This document shows, one piece after another, positions 34,385 through 42,796 of a stretch of 64,000 nt of DNA; the first letter of the stretch is position 1; the number at the start of each line of letters is the position of its first letter. Location: contig NZ_CP192600.1 of the NCBI RefSeq assembly GCF_050632395.1, forward strand, positions 3,472,001-3,536,000. The letters run 5' to 3'. A program made the translations under genes and the position numbers. Source of the stretch: JAUYQR01 sp050632395 (lineage in GTDB: Bacteria; Pseudomonadota; Alphaproteobacteria; Rhodobacterales; Rhodobacteraceae). The notes below the pieces were generated by a model that made no database searches, had not been told where the DNA came from, and saw nothing but the letters and a program-made list of their open reading frames with translations.

Positions 34385-35433
34385 TCCCGGTATTTGACGG
34401 TCACAATGACATCCTGCTTCGGCTGTATCTTGATCCGGCGCGGCGCGAGGAGATCTTTCTGCACGGCGAGGGGAAGGGTCATCTTGATCTGCCGCGCATG
34501 AAGGCGTCGGGGTTTGCAGGCGGGTTCTTTGCGATCTACCTGCCCTCGCCCGTGGCGCATGATGCACCTGACTATCAAGCGCAGATGCAGAACCCGCCCT
34601 ACAACCTGCCCTTGCCGGACCTGATTCCGTTTGGCGATGCGGTTCGCCCGGCGGTGACGATGGCGTCGCATCTGCTGTGGATGGAGCGCACATCGGAAGG
34701 CGCGCTGAAGATCTGTCGAACTGCCAGCGAGGTGCGCGCCTGTCTCGACGCCGGCATCATCGCAGCCATCATGCACATGGAGGGAGCCGAGGCGATCGAC
34801 GAAGGTCTCGATTCACTGCACCTGTTCCATGCGATGGGATTGCGGTCGCTGGGCCCGGTCTGGTCGCGGCCCACGGTGTTCGGCAATGGCGTTCCGTTTG
34901 CGTATCCGTCCAGCCCTGATACCGGAGCGGGCCTGACAGACGCCGGCAAACGGCTGGTCGCGGAGTGCAACCGGCTGAAGATCATGCTGGACCTCAGCCA
35001 CATGAACGAGGCCGGGTTCAACGATGTCGCGCGCCTGTCTGATGCGCCGCTGGTTGCCACCCATTCCAATGCGAACGCCATCTGCGCCTCGTCTCGCAAC
35101 CTGACGGACCGGCAACTTGCGATGATCCGCGACAGCGGCGGCATGGCGGGGCTGAACTTTTCGGTTTCCTTCCTGCGCCCGGACGGACGGCAGCTGGCCG
35201 AGACTGGTTGGGACCCGATCCTGCGCCAGATGGATTACCTTCTGGAACGGCTTGGCGAAGACCATCTTGGCTTTGGTTCGGATTACGACGGCTGCACGAC
35301 GCCTGACGTGATCGGAGACGTGACGGGCCTGCCCAAGCTGCTTGGTGCGCTTTCGGACCACGGCTATGATCGCCCGCTGCTGACCAAACTGGCGCATTCC
35401 AACTGGCTGGATTTGCTGGACCGGACGCTTTGA
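34381..35433 (+). CDS. Membrane-dipeptidase family (M19) peptidase
   Basis: 350 aa, overlapping the ATPase gene by 4 bases. The binuclear zinc site is visible: His8 and Asp10 in FDGHNDI, Glu134 in MHMEGAEAI, His207 in DLSHMNE, His228 in ATHSNA and Asp301 in GSDYDG. Family members cleave dipeptides, including D-residue forms. No signal peptide, so it should act in the cytosol on dipeptides brought in by the importer of the same operon. A small inverted repeat (TGCCG/CGGCA at 35438-35452) follows between it and the convergent gene. Confidence 0.93.
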   Translation: MIPVFDGHNDILLRLYLDPARREEIFLHGEGKGHLDLPRMKASGFAGGFFAIYLPSPVAHDAPDYQAQMQNPPYNLPLPDLIPFGDAVRPAVTMASHLLWMERTSEGALKICRTASEVRACLDAGIIAAIMHMEGAEAIDEGLDSLHLFHAMGLRSLGPVWSRPTVFGNGVPFAYPSSPDTGAGLTDAGKRLVAECNRLKIMLDLSHMNEAGFNDVARLSDAPLVATHSNANAICASSRNLTDRQLAMIRDSGGMAGLNFSVSFLRPDGRQLAETGWDPILRQMDYLLERLGEDHLGFGSDYDGCTTPDVIGDVTGLPKLLGALSDHGYDRPLLTKLAHSNWLDLLDRTL

Positions 35434-35473
35434 CGGTTGCCGAAAGGCGGCAGATCGGCTTGCGCTGCCCCGG

Positions 35474-36544
35474 TCAGCGTAGCCTTTGCCCCGCCGGATC
35501 GAACAGGAATATTTCGCTGGTGCGAAAGCGGGCCTCGAACGGCTGACCGGAGCGAAGGTCGCGGCCGCCGCTGACCAGCGCTGTCAGCAGGTGTGCCGAT
35601 CCGTCGGGCCGAGCGTGGACCAGCGTGTCCGAGCCGAGGTGTTCGACGATTTCGATGGTCAGGTGCACCGCCGCGTCGCCGTCACTGCGAAAGTGTTGCG
35701 GCCGAAGCCCGACGAACACCTCGGCCCCTTCGGCCGGGGGCGAGGCGAGGGTCGGCAGTGCGATGCTGTGGTGGCCAAAGTCGGAAAGCAGCAGTTTCCC
35801 GCCGCGGGACTGTGCGGAAAGGATGTTCATCCGGGGGCTGCCGATGAAGCCCGCGACAAAGAGATTGTCGGGATCGTCGTACAGATGGAGCGGGCTGCCG
35901 ACCTGTTCGACCCTGCCGTCGCGCAGGACGACGATCTTGCTGGCCAGCGTCATCGCCTCGACCTGGTCATGGGTAACGTAGATTATCGTTGCGCCAAGGT
36001 CCTTGTGGAGCCGCGCGATTTCAAGCCGCATGTGCACCCGCAGTTCGGCGTCGAGGTTCGACAGGGGTTCATCGAACAGGAATATCTTCGGCGCCTTCAC
36101 GATAGCCCTGCCGATGGCGACGCGCTGGCGCTGGCCGCCGGACAGCTGGGCTGGCTTGCGGTCGAGGTAGGGTTCCAGTTGCAGGATGCGGGCCGCCTCG
36201 GCGACCTTGGTAGCAACCTCGATTTCGGGCCGTTTCTGGGTGCGCAGGGCAAAGGCGATGTTATCGCGCACCGACATGTGCGGATAAAGCGCGTAGCTTT
36301 GAAACACCATCGCGAGGTCGCGGTCATATGCGGGGGCTGCCGTAACATCACGGCCCCCAACTAGGATTCGCCCGGTGCTAGCCTCTTCCAGCCCTGCTAT
36401 CAACCGCAGGAGGGTGGATTTGCCGCAACCCGACGGGCCGACAAAGACGCAGAACTCGCCATGTTCGACGGTCAGGGACACATCGTCGGTGACGGTCTGG
36501 TCGGCAAAGCGTTTGGTCAGATGCTCGATGACGAGATCGGCCAT
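35474..36544 (-). CDS. Sugar ABC transporter ATPase (UgpC/MsmK-like)
   Basis: 356 aa with Walker A GPSGCGKS (36-43), signature LSGGQRQR (134-141), Walker B FLFDEPLSNLDA, and a C-terminal regulatory OB/TOBE domain (EGAEVFVGLRPQHF). This is the CUT1 sugar-importer ATPase type. Last gene of the NanE-NanK operon. Confidence 0.94.
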   Translation of the reverse strand: MADLVIEHLTKRFADQTVTDDVSLTVEHGEFCVFVGPSGCGKSTLLRLIAGLEEASTGRILVGGRDVTAAPAYDRDLAMVFQSYALYPHMSVRDNIAFALRTQKRPEIEVATKVAEAARILQLEPYLDRKPAQLSGGQRQRVAIGRAIVKAPKIFLFDEPLSNLDAELRVHMRLEIARLHKDLGATIIYVTHDQVEAMTLASKIVVLRDGRVEQVGSPLHLYDDPDNLFVAGFIGSPRMNILSAQSRGGKLLLSDFGHHSIALPTLASPPAEGAEVFVGLRPQHFRSDGDAAVHLTIEIVEHLGSDTLVHARPDGSAHLLTALVSGGRDLRSGQPFEARFRTSEIFLFDPAGQRLR

Positions 36545-36548
36545 GAAG

Positions 36549-37376
36549 TTATCCTTTCACTGCGCCCGCGACCATCGAGCCGCTGATCCGCCGATACATC
36601 ACCAGACCGAGGCACAAGGGCGGCAAGGCGGCAACGATCATGACCGCCGCAGCAACGCCCCATTGCACGCCGCCGCCCGACGTCGCGAAGAAGAACGAGG
36701 CGCCGACGGTCATCGGAACGGCATCGCGCGTGGTCAGCATCAGACCGAACAGGAACTCGTTCCAAGCGGTGATGAAACCGAAGATGAAGGTGGTGATCAG
36801 GGCGGGCCTGCACAGCGGCAGCACGACACGGAACAAAAGACGCGGCAGGCGCGCGCCGTCCATGTGGGCAGCCTCTTCGATTTCGGTCGGGATTTCGGCC
36901 ACCGCGTTCACCAGAAGCAACAGCGCCAGCGGCAGGTTTACCACCGAAAGCAAAAGCCCGAGGCCAAGTCGCGTGTCCAAAAGCCCCGCCACCGAAAACA
37001 TCATGTAAAGCGGGATTGCGAAGATGATCAGCGGCAGCGCGCGCAGGTTGACGACCAGCGGAAACAGCACCCCCCGCCCGACCCCGCGCCGCACCATTGC
37101 CCAGGCAAGAGGGAATGCCACCAGCATCGGCAGGACTGCCCCGATCAGGGCAGCGACGGTGGAGTTCCACAGGTAGTGATAGACGTTCAACCGGTCGCTG
37201 ACGGTGAGGACGGTCGCGAAATTCGCCAGTGTCGGGGCCTCGATCCAGAGCGACGGGTTGCGGCTGACCTCGGCGGGCGACTTGAAGGCGGTGATCAGCG
37301 TCGCGAGAACCGGAAAGTTCATCACGAAGGCGGCAAGCGCAAAGACGATCCAGCGCAGGGTCATGCGGGGCTTCAT
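36549..37376 (-). CDS. Sugar ABC transporter permease, CUT1 (second)
   Basis: 275 aa from ATG 37376, which overlaps the upstream permease stop by 4 bases. Six membrane segments and the EAA loop EIPTEIEEAAHMDGARLPRLLFRVVLPLCRPAL. Longer in-frame readings overlap the neighbouring permease in another frame and are excluded. Confidence 0.92.
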   Translation of the reverse strand: MKPRMTLRWIVFALAAFVMNFPVLATLITAFKSPAEVSRNPSLWIEAPTLANFATVLTVSDRLNVYHYLWNSTVAALIGAVLPMLVAFPLAWAMVRRGVGRGVLFPLVVNLRALPLIIFAIPLYMMFSVAGLLDTRLGLGLLLSVVNLPLALLLLVNAVAEIPTEIEEAAHMDGARLPRLLFRVVLPLCRPALITTFIFGFITAWNEFLFGLMLTTRDAVPMTVGASFFFATSGGGVQWGVAAAVMIVAALPPLCLGLVMYRRISGSMVAGAVKG

Positions 37377-38239
37377 CGCGCGCGGCCCTTCATCAGCCGT
37401 TGGGCGACGGCGAGCAGCGCGAAGGCGGTCAGAAACAGCAGGATTGCCGCCGCCATCGCCTTGCCGATTTCGCCTCGGCGCAGGAACGTCTCGTAGATGT
37501 AGATCGACATCGACGTGGTTGAGCCGCCCGGACCCGCCCCGACCAGCGTGTAGATGTTGTCGAACACACGAAAGCCGTCGATGAACCGGACGAAAAGCGC
37601 CACGAACACGGTGGGCAGCATCAGCGGCAGTTCGATCTTCCAGAACAGCCGCCACGGCCTTGTCCCGTCAACCGCAGCAGCCTCGCGCAGGTCTTCGGGG
37701 ATGGATTGGTAGGCGGCGAGGAAGAGGAGGAAGGCAAAGGGCGTCCATTGCAGGGTTTCGGCCACGATAACGGTCTTGAACACGTTCGCAGGGCCAAGGA
37801 AGGCGGGCGACCAGCCAAACCACGCATACATGTAATGCGGCACGGGGCCGGCGAATTCGTGCAGCACCAGCCGATACATCAGCCCCATCATCGCGGGCGC
37901 GACGATCATCGGAATGATCAGGATGGCGACGGTCCAGCCGTGCCGCCGGACAAGCGGTGCAAGGTAGACCGCCAGCGCAAGGCCAAGGCCGCATTGCAGC
38001 ACTGCCGTGATCGCGCCGAACCGCAGCGAGAACCATGCGGCCTGCCAGAAGGTGGGGTCTGCGGCCACATCGCGAAAGTTCTTGAGTCCGGAGAATTCTG
38101 GCGAGGTCAGGGTCTCAAAACTGGTGTCGGAAAAGCCGTAAACCAGACTTAGGGCCGCCGGAAAGCCAAGGATGGCAAGCAGGAAAAGCACCAAAGGCCC
38201 GGCAAGAACGGCGTTTTCGGTGGTCCGTCCGGGCGTCAT
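37373..38239 (-). CDS. Sugar ABC transporter permease, CUT1 (first)
   Basis: 288 aa, six membrane segments, EAA loop SIPEDLREAAAVDGTRPWRLFWKIELPLMLPT. UgpA/MalF-like partner of the next permease. Its start lies 54 bases after the binding-protein stop. Confidence 0.93.
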   Translation of the reverse strand: MTPGRTTENAVLAGPLVLFLLAILGFPAALSLVYGFSDTSFETLTSPEFSGLKNFRDVAADPTFWQAAWFSLRFGAITAVLQCGLGLALAVYLAPLVRRHGWTVAILIIPMIVAPAMMGLMYRLVLHEFAGPVPHYMYAWFGWSPAFLGPANVFKTVIVAETLQWTPFAFLLFLAAYQSIPEDLREAAAVDGTRPWRLFWKIELPLMLPTVFVALFVRFIDGFRVFDNIYTLVGAGPGGSTTSMSIYIYETFLRRGEIGKAMAAAILLFLTAFALLAVAQRLMKGRAR

Positions 38240-38293
38240 CTGGTTCCCTCAAAAGTGGACACGGGCGGATCATGCCGCCCGAGTCCGAACATG

Positions 38294-39598
38294 TCACTTC
38301 AGAAGATCGGTCATCGCCGCGGTCGCGTTCTTCAGCGCGGTGTCAAGATCCTGAGTGCCGGCCCAATAGCCGGTGAACTCTTTCGCTTGCGCCTCGTAGA
38401 CCGATAGTGCCTTTTCCGCTGTCCCGCCGTTCATGACGAAGCCGTAGGTCGAGGCGTATTCGCCGACTTGCACCAGATCGGGACGGTCGGCGGCAAGTTT
38501 CGCCGCCGTTTCCGGCGCGAGGCCGGGGGCGCCGCCGGCCTTGGCATAGGCGATGGCCGCTTCTTCGGTGGACAGCCATTGCAGGAAGGCAATCGCGCCC
38601 TCCTTGTTTTCGGCGGCCTTGTTCAGCCCAAGGCCAAGCCCATGGATATGGGTAAAGCGCCCATCCGGGCCAGCAGGTGGCGCGGTGGTGCCGGTGGCGG
38701 CCTGCGCGGTGGTCAGTTCGCCGGCCGCCGCATTCCACTGAACCATTGCCGCGACCTGCCCCGAGGCATAGGCCGCGTTCGCCTCGGCATATTCATACGA
38801 GGTGGAGTCGGGCGGCGTTGCCCCCAGGTCGAACAGCATCTTCGCCTGCGACAGCGCGGTGCGGTAGCCCTCGCTGTCGACGGTGATGTTGCCTGCGTCG
38901 TCCATCCAGTTGGCGCCGTAGCTGCGCGGCCAGGAATGGAACACCATCATGTTGAACAGCAGGTTCTTGGCCTGGATGACGGTGCCGTAGCGGGTGGGGC
39001 TGTCGGGGTTGATCGACTGGGTGAAGTAAAGCGCGTTGGCGACGAAATCTTCCCAAGTCCAGTCGGCGGGCGCCTTCGGCTCCATTTTCTTTCCAAGGTA
39101 CTTCTCGGAAATCTCGCCATACTTCGCCTTGGCCGCATCATCGGCCATCAGCGCGTCGATCAGGTCGGTGCGATAGTAAAGGAAGTGCAGCGACAGGTCG
39201 GTCGGCACGCCATACTGCTTGCCGTCGAACTGCATGGTCTTGAGGACCGTGTCGCCAAAGACGGCACCCGCCTCGTCCGACAGTGTGATCGGTTCCATGA
39301 ACGGGGCATAGCGCCCGATCGAATAGGTGGCGATCAGGTTCACATCGAAGGCGGTGCTGCCGGCGGCGAGGTCAACCTGCAGCTTGTCGAAAAAGCCGTC
39401 GCGCGAGGTGAACAGGAGTTCCACCTTGTTGTCGGCGGTGACATCGGGCTTGGCGTTGTAAAGCTCGGTCACGGCGCGCAGGGCCGCTTCCTCGGGACCG
39501 CCGGGCCAACCCAGAACGGTGACTTCGGCATTGACGGCACCGCTTGCCAGCATTGCGAGCGCCGCAACACTGGCGCGGAGACAGGTCTTCAAGATCAT
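38294..39598 (-). CDS. Extracellular sugar-binding protein (SBP family 1)
   Basis: 434 aa. Signal peptide MILKTCLRASVAALAMLASGAVNA cleaved before EVTVLGWPGG. Mature part shows family 1 traits such as YGVPTDLSLHFLYYRTDLID, ADWTWEDFVANALYFTQ and GLGLGLNKAAENKEGAIAFLQWL. Ligand probably an amino sugar given the fused NanE-NanK gene upstream, to which it is coupled by a 4 base overlap. Confidence 0.92.
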   Translation of the reverse strand: MILKTCLRASVAALAMLASGAVNAEVTVLGWPGGPEEAALRAVTELYNAKPDVTADNKVELLFTSRDGFFDKLQVDLAAGSTAFDVNLIATYSIGRYAPFMEPITLSDEAGAVFGDTVLKTMQFDGKQYGVPTDLSLHFLYYRTDLIDALMADDAAKAKYGEISEKYLGKKMEPKAPADWTWEDFVANALYFTQSINPDSPTRYGTVIQAKNLLFNMMVFHSWPRSYGANWMDDAGNITVDSEGYRTALSQAKMLFDLGATPPDSTSYEYAEANAAYASGQVAAMVQWNAAAGELTTAQAATGTTAPPAGPDGRFTHIHGLGLGLNKAAENKEGAIAFLQWLSTEEAAIAYAKAGGAPGLAPETAAKLAADRPDLVQVGEYASTYGFVMNGGTAEKALSVYEAQAKEFTGYWAGTQDLDTALKNATAAMTDLLK

Positions 39599-41154
39599 GG
39601 GGTTTCCTCTCTGTTTGGTTGTTTTTGTCTTGCAAGATCGGCAATTCCGATAACGCCGGCGTCCCTGCCAAGCGCTGCGGAGCGTAGCGTGGGGCGTACC
39701 AAGGGCTGGAAATGCGCCACCGCCTTGGCCACACGGTCAATGTAGCCAGAAGCCAACCCGACGCCACCGCCGATCACGGTGTAGCGCGGGTCGAACATCA
39801 GTTGCAGGTCGTGGGCCAACCGGGCAACCCGACGAGCCGAGGTTTCGATCACGGCATCAGCCGCGGCATTGCCCGCAGCGGCCGCCGCGAAGACGGCGCG
39901 GGCATCGGCGGCAAGGCCCAGACGGGCGCCTTCGGCGGCAATCCAGCGGCCCGAGGCGCCGTCTTCGAAGCGGGTGTCATCGCCTTCAGGCAGGGGCAGG
40001 ATCTGCCCGAAGTGGCCTGCAACGCCGCCGCGTCCCTGCAAGAGCCGGCCGTTGGCAACAACACCACCGCCCACACCGGTGGAGATGGTCAGGAACACCA
40101 TGTCCTTGCCTTCGCCGGCGCCGTGGGCAAATTCACCCCAGGCCGCTGCCTGCGCATCGTTGGCAAGAGCCACCTGCATGTCCAACGCCGCGCTGGCCGC
40201 CTTTTGCAGCGGAAAGCGCCCGTCGAAGGCAAGCGTTCCGGGGTTCAGCGCGCGCCAGTGGTTGTCCTTAATGAGACCGGTCACCGTGACGCCGGCGGTC
40301 TGGTAGCCGCCCGCCCAAGGGCGGGCCAGATCGGCCACCTGGCGCACCCAGGCCTCTGGCCCGGCGGCGCGGTCAGTGGGGGCTTCAACCCGATCAAGCA
40401 CGGTCGCGCCTTCGACCAGAGCGACGAGGAGTTTGGTGCCGCCAAGATCAACCGCAAGCGAACGGGGCCCGTGCGCTGTGGCGGGGGTTGCAGCCGCCAT
40501 CGCTTCGACGAACCAGCCGGTCACATGTTCGGTCCGGGTGATCGCGGAGCCTGCAACGACGGCATGCGCCCCTGCGGCAAGCGCGCGGGCGGCGAGGGTC
40601 GGCGTGTGGTAGCGCCCCTCGGCCACGACGAAGGCACCGGTTTTGCGCAGGGCTGACAGAAGATGAAGGTCAGGGCCGACGGGAACCGGGCCGCCGGTAT
40701 AGCCCGACATGGTGGAGCCCAGCACCGACACGCCAAGGCCATGCGCGGTCACGCCATCGGCGGGAAAGGCGCAGTCGGCCATCGCAAGCCGCCCTGCCCC
40801 GTGGATCGCGGCAACCAGATCGGCCCGAGATACCGGACGGTCACGGTCTGTCGCATCGAAGGCGATGATGTCTGCCCCGGCATCAGCCAGCGCGCGCACG
40901 TCTTCGACAAGCGGAGTGATGCGGACCGCGCTGTCAGGCAGGTCGCGTTTCACAAGGCCGATCACCGGAACCGACGTCACCTTTCGCACCGCACGCAGGT
41001 TCTCGATCCCTTCGATGCGCAAGCCCGCGGCACCGCCCGCCAGTGCCGCAAGGGCGAAGGCGGCAACAATCTCGGGACGGTCCATCGGCCCGCCGGGAAC
41101 CGGCTGGCACGAGACGATCAAGCCACCGCGCAATCTGTCGAGCAGGTCCGGCAT
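39595..41154 (-). CDS. nanEK: Fused N-acetylmannosamine-6-phosphate 2-epimerase / ROK-family N-acylmannosamine kinase
   Basis: 519 aa from ATG 41154 with GGAGGG 4 bases upstream. Residues 1-220 are a NanE TIM barrel: VIGLVKRD with Lys69, IIAFDATDRDRP, MADCAFPADGV and GSTMSGYTGG, with AEGRYHTP near 178-185. Residues 230-519 are a ROK kinase: DLGGTK at 236-241, the catalytic Asn-Asp at 332-333, STGVGGGV at 358-365 and GHFGQ at 380-384. The ROK zinc cluster CxCGxxGC is missing; the equivalent stretch (about 391-402) has no Cys. NanK phosphorylates ManNAc and NanE epimerises it to GlcNAc-6-P, so the fusion couples both steps. First gene of the importer operon. Confidence 0.92.
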   Translation of the reverse strand: MPDLLDRLRGGLIVSCQPVPGGPMDRPEIVAAFALAALAGGAAGLRIEGIENLRAVRKVTSVPVIGLVKRDLPDSAVRITPLVEDVRALADAGADIIAFDATDRDRPVSRADLVAAIHGAGRLAMADCAFPADGVTAHGLGVSVLGSTMSGYTGGPVPVGPDLHLLSALRKTGAFVVAEGRYHTPTLAARALAAGAHAVVAGSAITRTEHVTGWFVEAMAAATPATAHGPRSLAVDLGGTKLLVALVEGATVLDRVEAPTDRAAGPEAWVRQVADLARPWAGGYQTAGVTVTGLIKDNHWRALNPGTLAFDGRFPLQKAASAALDMQVALANDAQAAAWGEFAHGAGEGKDMVFLTISTGVGGGVVANGRLLQGRGGVAGHFGQILPLPEGDDTRFEDGASGRWIAAEGARLGLAADARAVFAAAAAGNAAADAVIETSARRVARLAHDLQLMFDPRYTVIGGGVGLASGYIDRVAKAVAHFQPLVRPTLRSAALGRDAGVIGIADLARQKQPNREETP

Positions 41155-41191
41155 GGTTCCCTCCGCTGTCGCAACGGTGCAGGTTGGCCAA

Positions 41192-41227
41192 CTGGTATGC
41201 AACAGAAACCCTACTGGTATGCACCAC
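41192..41227. promoter_or_regulatory. Two direct operator-like sites upstream of nanEK
   Basis: CTGGTATGCAACAG (41192-41205) and CTGGTATGCACCAC (41214-41227), starts 22 bases apart (two helical turns), precede nanEK by 37 bases. The second matches the NagR/DasR-type consensus TGGTNTANACCA except for one base, the first except for two. They probably bind the adjacent GntR protein. Confidence 0.7.
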
Positions 41228-41980
41228 CTAATGTCCGAGGTCGGTCAGGAAGTCGTAAAGCTTGCCGTTGTAGCGGGTCTCGGTGAATTCGACCGCGCGG
41301 CCATCCGCCAGATAGCAGCGCCGTTCGATGATGAGGAGTGCGGCACCGGGTTCGGCCTCCAGCAGTTCGGCTTCGACGGGAGACATCAGTCCGGCGCGGA
41401 TGCGCTGGGCGCCGCGAACCGGCCCCGCCCCCAACGAGCGCAGGGCAGCGTAAAGCGACGTGTCGACCAGATCGCCGGAGGGCAGGATCGCTTGGGGAAT
41501 GGTCGCCCGTTCGATCGCAAGTGGGCGACCGTCGGCGGTGCGGATGCGCACCAGCCGGACGACGGGGTCAGAGGTCGAAAGCCCAAGCGACATGGCTTCG
41601 ATCGGGGTCGGAAGCACGGTTTTTCGCGATATCCAGCGCTGCCCCGGCACGCTGCCGCGCGCCGTCAACTCGTCTGAAAATCCGGTGACGGTGGACAGGG
41701 TTTTCTGAAGCCGCTCCACGATCCGGGTCTGCGCGCCCTGCTGGCGCTGCAGGCGGCCGTCGCGCGCGAGGATGTCGAGCGCACGCCGCACGGTCACGCG
41801 ACTGATGCCAAGGTCAGCCGACAGGCGGCGTTCGCTGGGCAGGCCGTCGCCGCTGGCGGCGTTGCCGATCAAAAGTGCATCGAGAAGCGCGAGGGACAGG
41901 CGCTGATACAAGGGCTTATCCGGCGAGCCCTTTTCAAGTGCGGTCTTCACATGGCCGACAAGGGCTTTGGTCTGGTTCAC
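41228..41980 (-). CDS. GntR-family regulator, HutC/UTRA subfamily (NagR-like)
   Basis: 250 aa from GTG 41980. Longer readings from 42061 run through an operator-like palindrome at 42001-42014, so the shorter start is preferred although its ribosome site is weak. N-terminal winged helix: PLYQRLSLALLDALLIG, GLPSERRLSADLGISRVTVRRALDILARDGRL. C-terminal UTRA ligand domain: VTGFSDELTARG, SLYAALRSLG and AVEFTETRYNGKLYDFL. HutC-type regulators of amino-sugar use bind sugar phosphates; here the product GlcNAc-6-P or ManNAc-6-P is a plausible effector. Confidence 0.88.
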   Translation of the reverse strand: MNQTKALVGHVKTALEKGSPDKPLYQRLSLALLDALLIGNAASGDGLPSERRLSADLGISRVTVRRALDILARDGRLQRQQGAQTRIVERLQKTLSTVTGFSDELTARGSVPGQRWISRKTVLPTPIEAMSLGLSTSDPVVRLVRIRTADGRPLAIERATIPQAILPSGDLVDTSLYAALRSLGAGPVRGAQRIRAGLMSPVEAELLEAEPGAALLIIERRCYLADGRAVEFTETRYNGKLYDFLTDLGH

Positions 41981-42000
41981 GAGGGCCCCCGGCTTGCAAT

Positions 42001-42014
42001 CTGGTGTATACCAG
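42001..42014. promoter_or_regulatory. NagR/DasR-like operator upstream of the GntR gene
   Basis: CTGGTGTATACCAG contains an exact match to TGGTNTANACCA and has CTGGT/ACCAG inverted ends. Located 20 bases before the chosen GTG start of the regulator, it suggests autoregulation. Confidence 0.75.
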
Positions 42015-42067
42015 TTGCCGATCCGCCCGATGAAAGCAACCGCAATATTCAGGCCTGACAATTGGCG

Positions 42068-42796
42068 TCAGAGACCCTTTCCGCGAAGCCAGCCAAGGAT
42101 GATCTCGCGGTGCCGGTCGCCGGAATAGCTGGGGAAATGGCCGCCGTGGACAATGCGGACCGGCAGGCGCAGCAGGCGTTCCATCGAGGCTGCGTACTGC
42201 GCCTGTTCGCGCGGGTCCGTGCTTTCGATCAGCTCGCCGTCATAGACGATGTCGCCGGAAAAAAGGATGCCCGTCGCGGATTCCCACAGCGCGATGCCGC
42301 CAGGGGAGTGGCCGGGGGTGTGGATCACTTCGAAATGTCGGTCGCCAAGGTCGATCACATCGCCATCCCACAAAAGCCGCGTCGCCGGGGCGGCGGGGAC
42401 GGCGTAATGGGCCGAGGAATAGGGCGCTGGCGGCAGCGTGGTGAAGATGTCGTCGGTCACGTAAGTGTCGGCAAAGGTGTTCTCGCGGGTCGGCGCGCGC
42501 AGCAGATGCGCTTCGGCACCGTGGCAGGACCGGCAGGGAAATTCGTGGTGGCAGCCGATGTGGTCGAAGTGGGTGTGGCTTGCCACCGCCTCCAGCGGGC
42601 GTTCGGTGACGAGGGGGACGAGGTCGCGCAGAGAGACGACGCCCATGCCACTGTCGACCAGCATGTCGCGGTCGCGGCCCCGGACGTGCCAGACGTTGCA
42701 GCGGTAGAACTCGCGGATGTGGGGTTCGTCGATATGCGTGACGCCATCGTCCAGTTTGCGGGCGCGCCACCAATCGGCGGGGTTGGCGTGGATCAT
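42068..42796 (-). CDS. MBL-fold metallo-hydrolase
   Basis: 242 aa. The zinc motif HTHFDHIG (74-81) is intact, with later HTPGHSPGGIALW and LFSGDIVYDG supplying His and Asp ligands and HGGHFPS near the C-terminus. The reaction is unknown: the fold covers thioesterases, lactonases and others. It ends the polyamine-type importer operon with a 4 base overlap, so it probably processes the imported compound. Confidence 0.88.
   Translation of the reverse strand: MIHANPADWWRARKLDDGVTHIDEPHIREFYRCNVWHVRGRDRDMLVDSGMGVVSLRDLVPLVTERPLEAVASHTHFDHIGCHHEFPCRSCHGAEAHLLRAPTRENTFADTYVTDDIFTTLPPAPYSSAHYAVPAAPATRLLWDGDVIDLGDRHFEVIHTPGHSPGGIALWESATGILFSGDIVYDGELIESTDPREQAQYAASMERLLRLPVRIVHGGHFPSYSGDRHREIILGWLRGKGL

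Noticed and set aside
41981..42061. Longer start of the nan-cluster GntR regulator
   Set aside because: The added region contains an operator-like palindrome and no conserved residues; kept as an alternative only.
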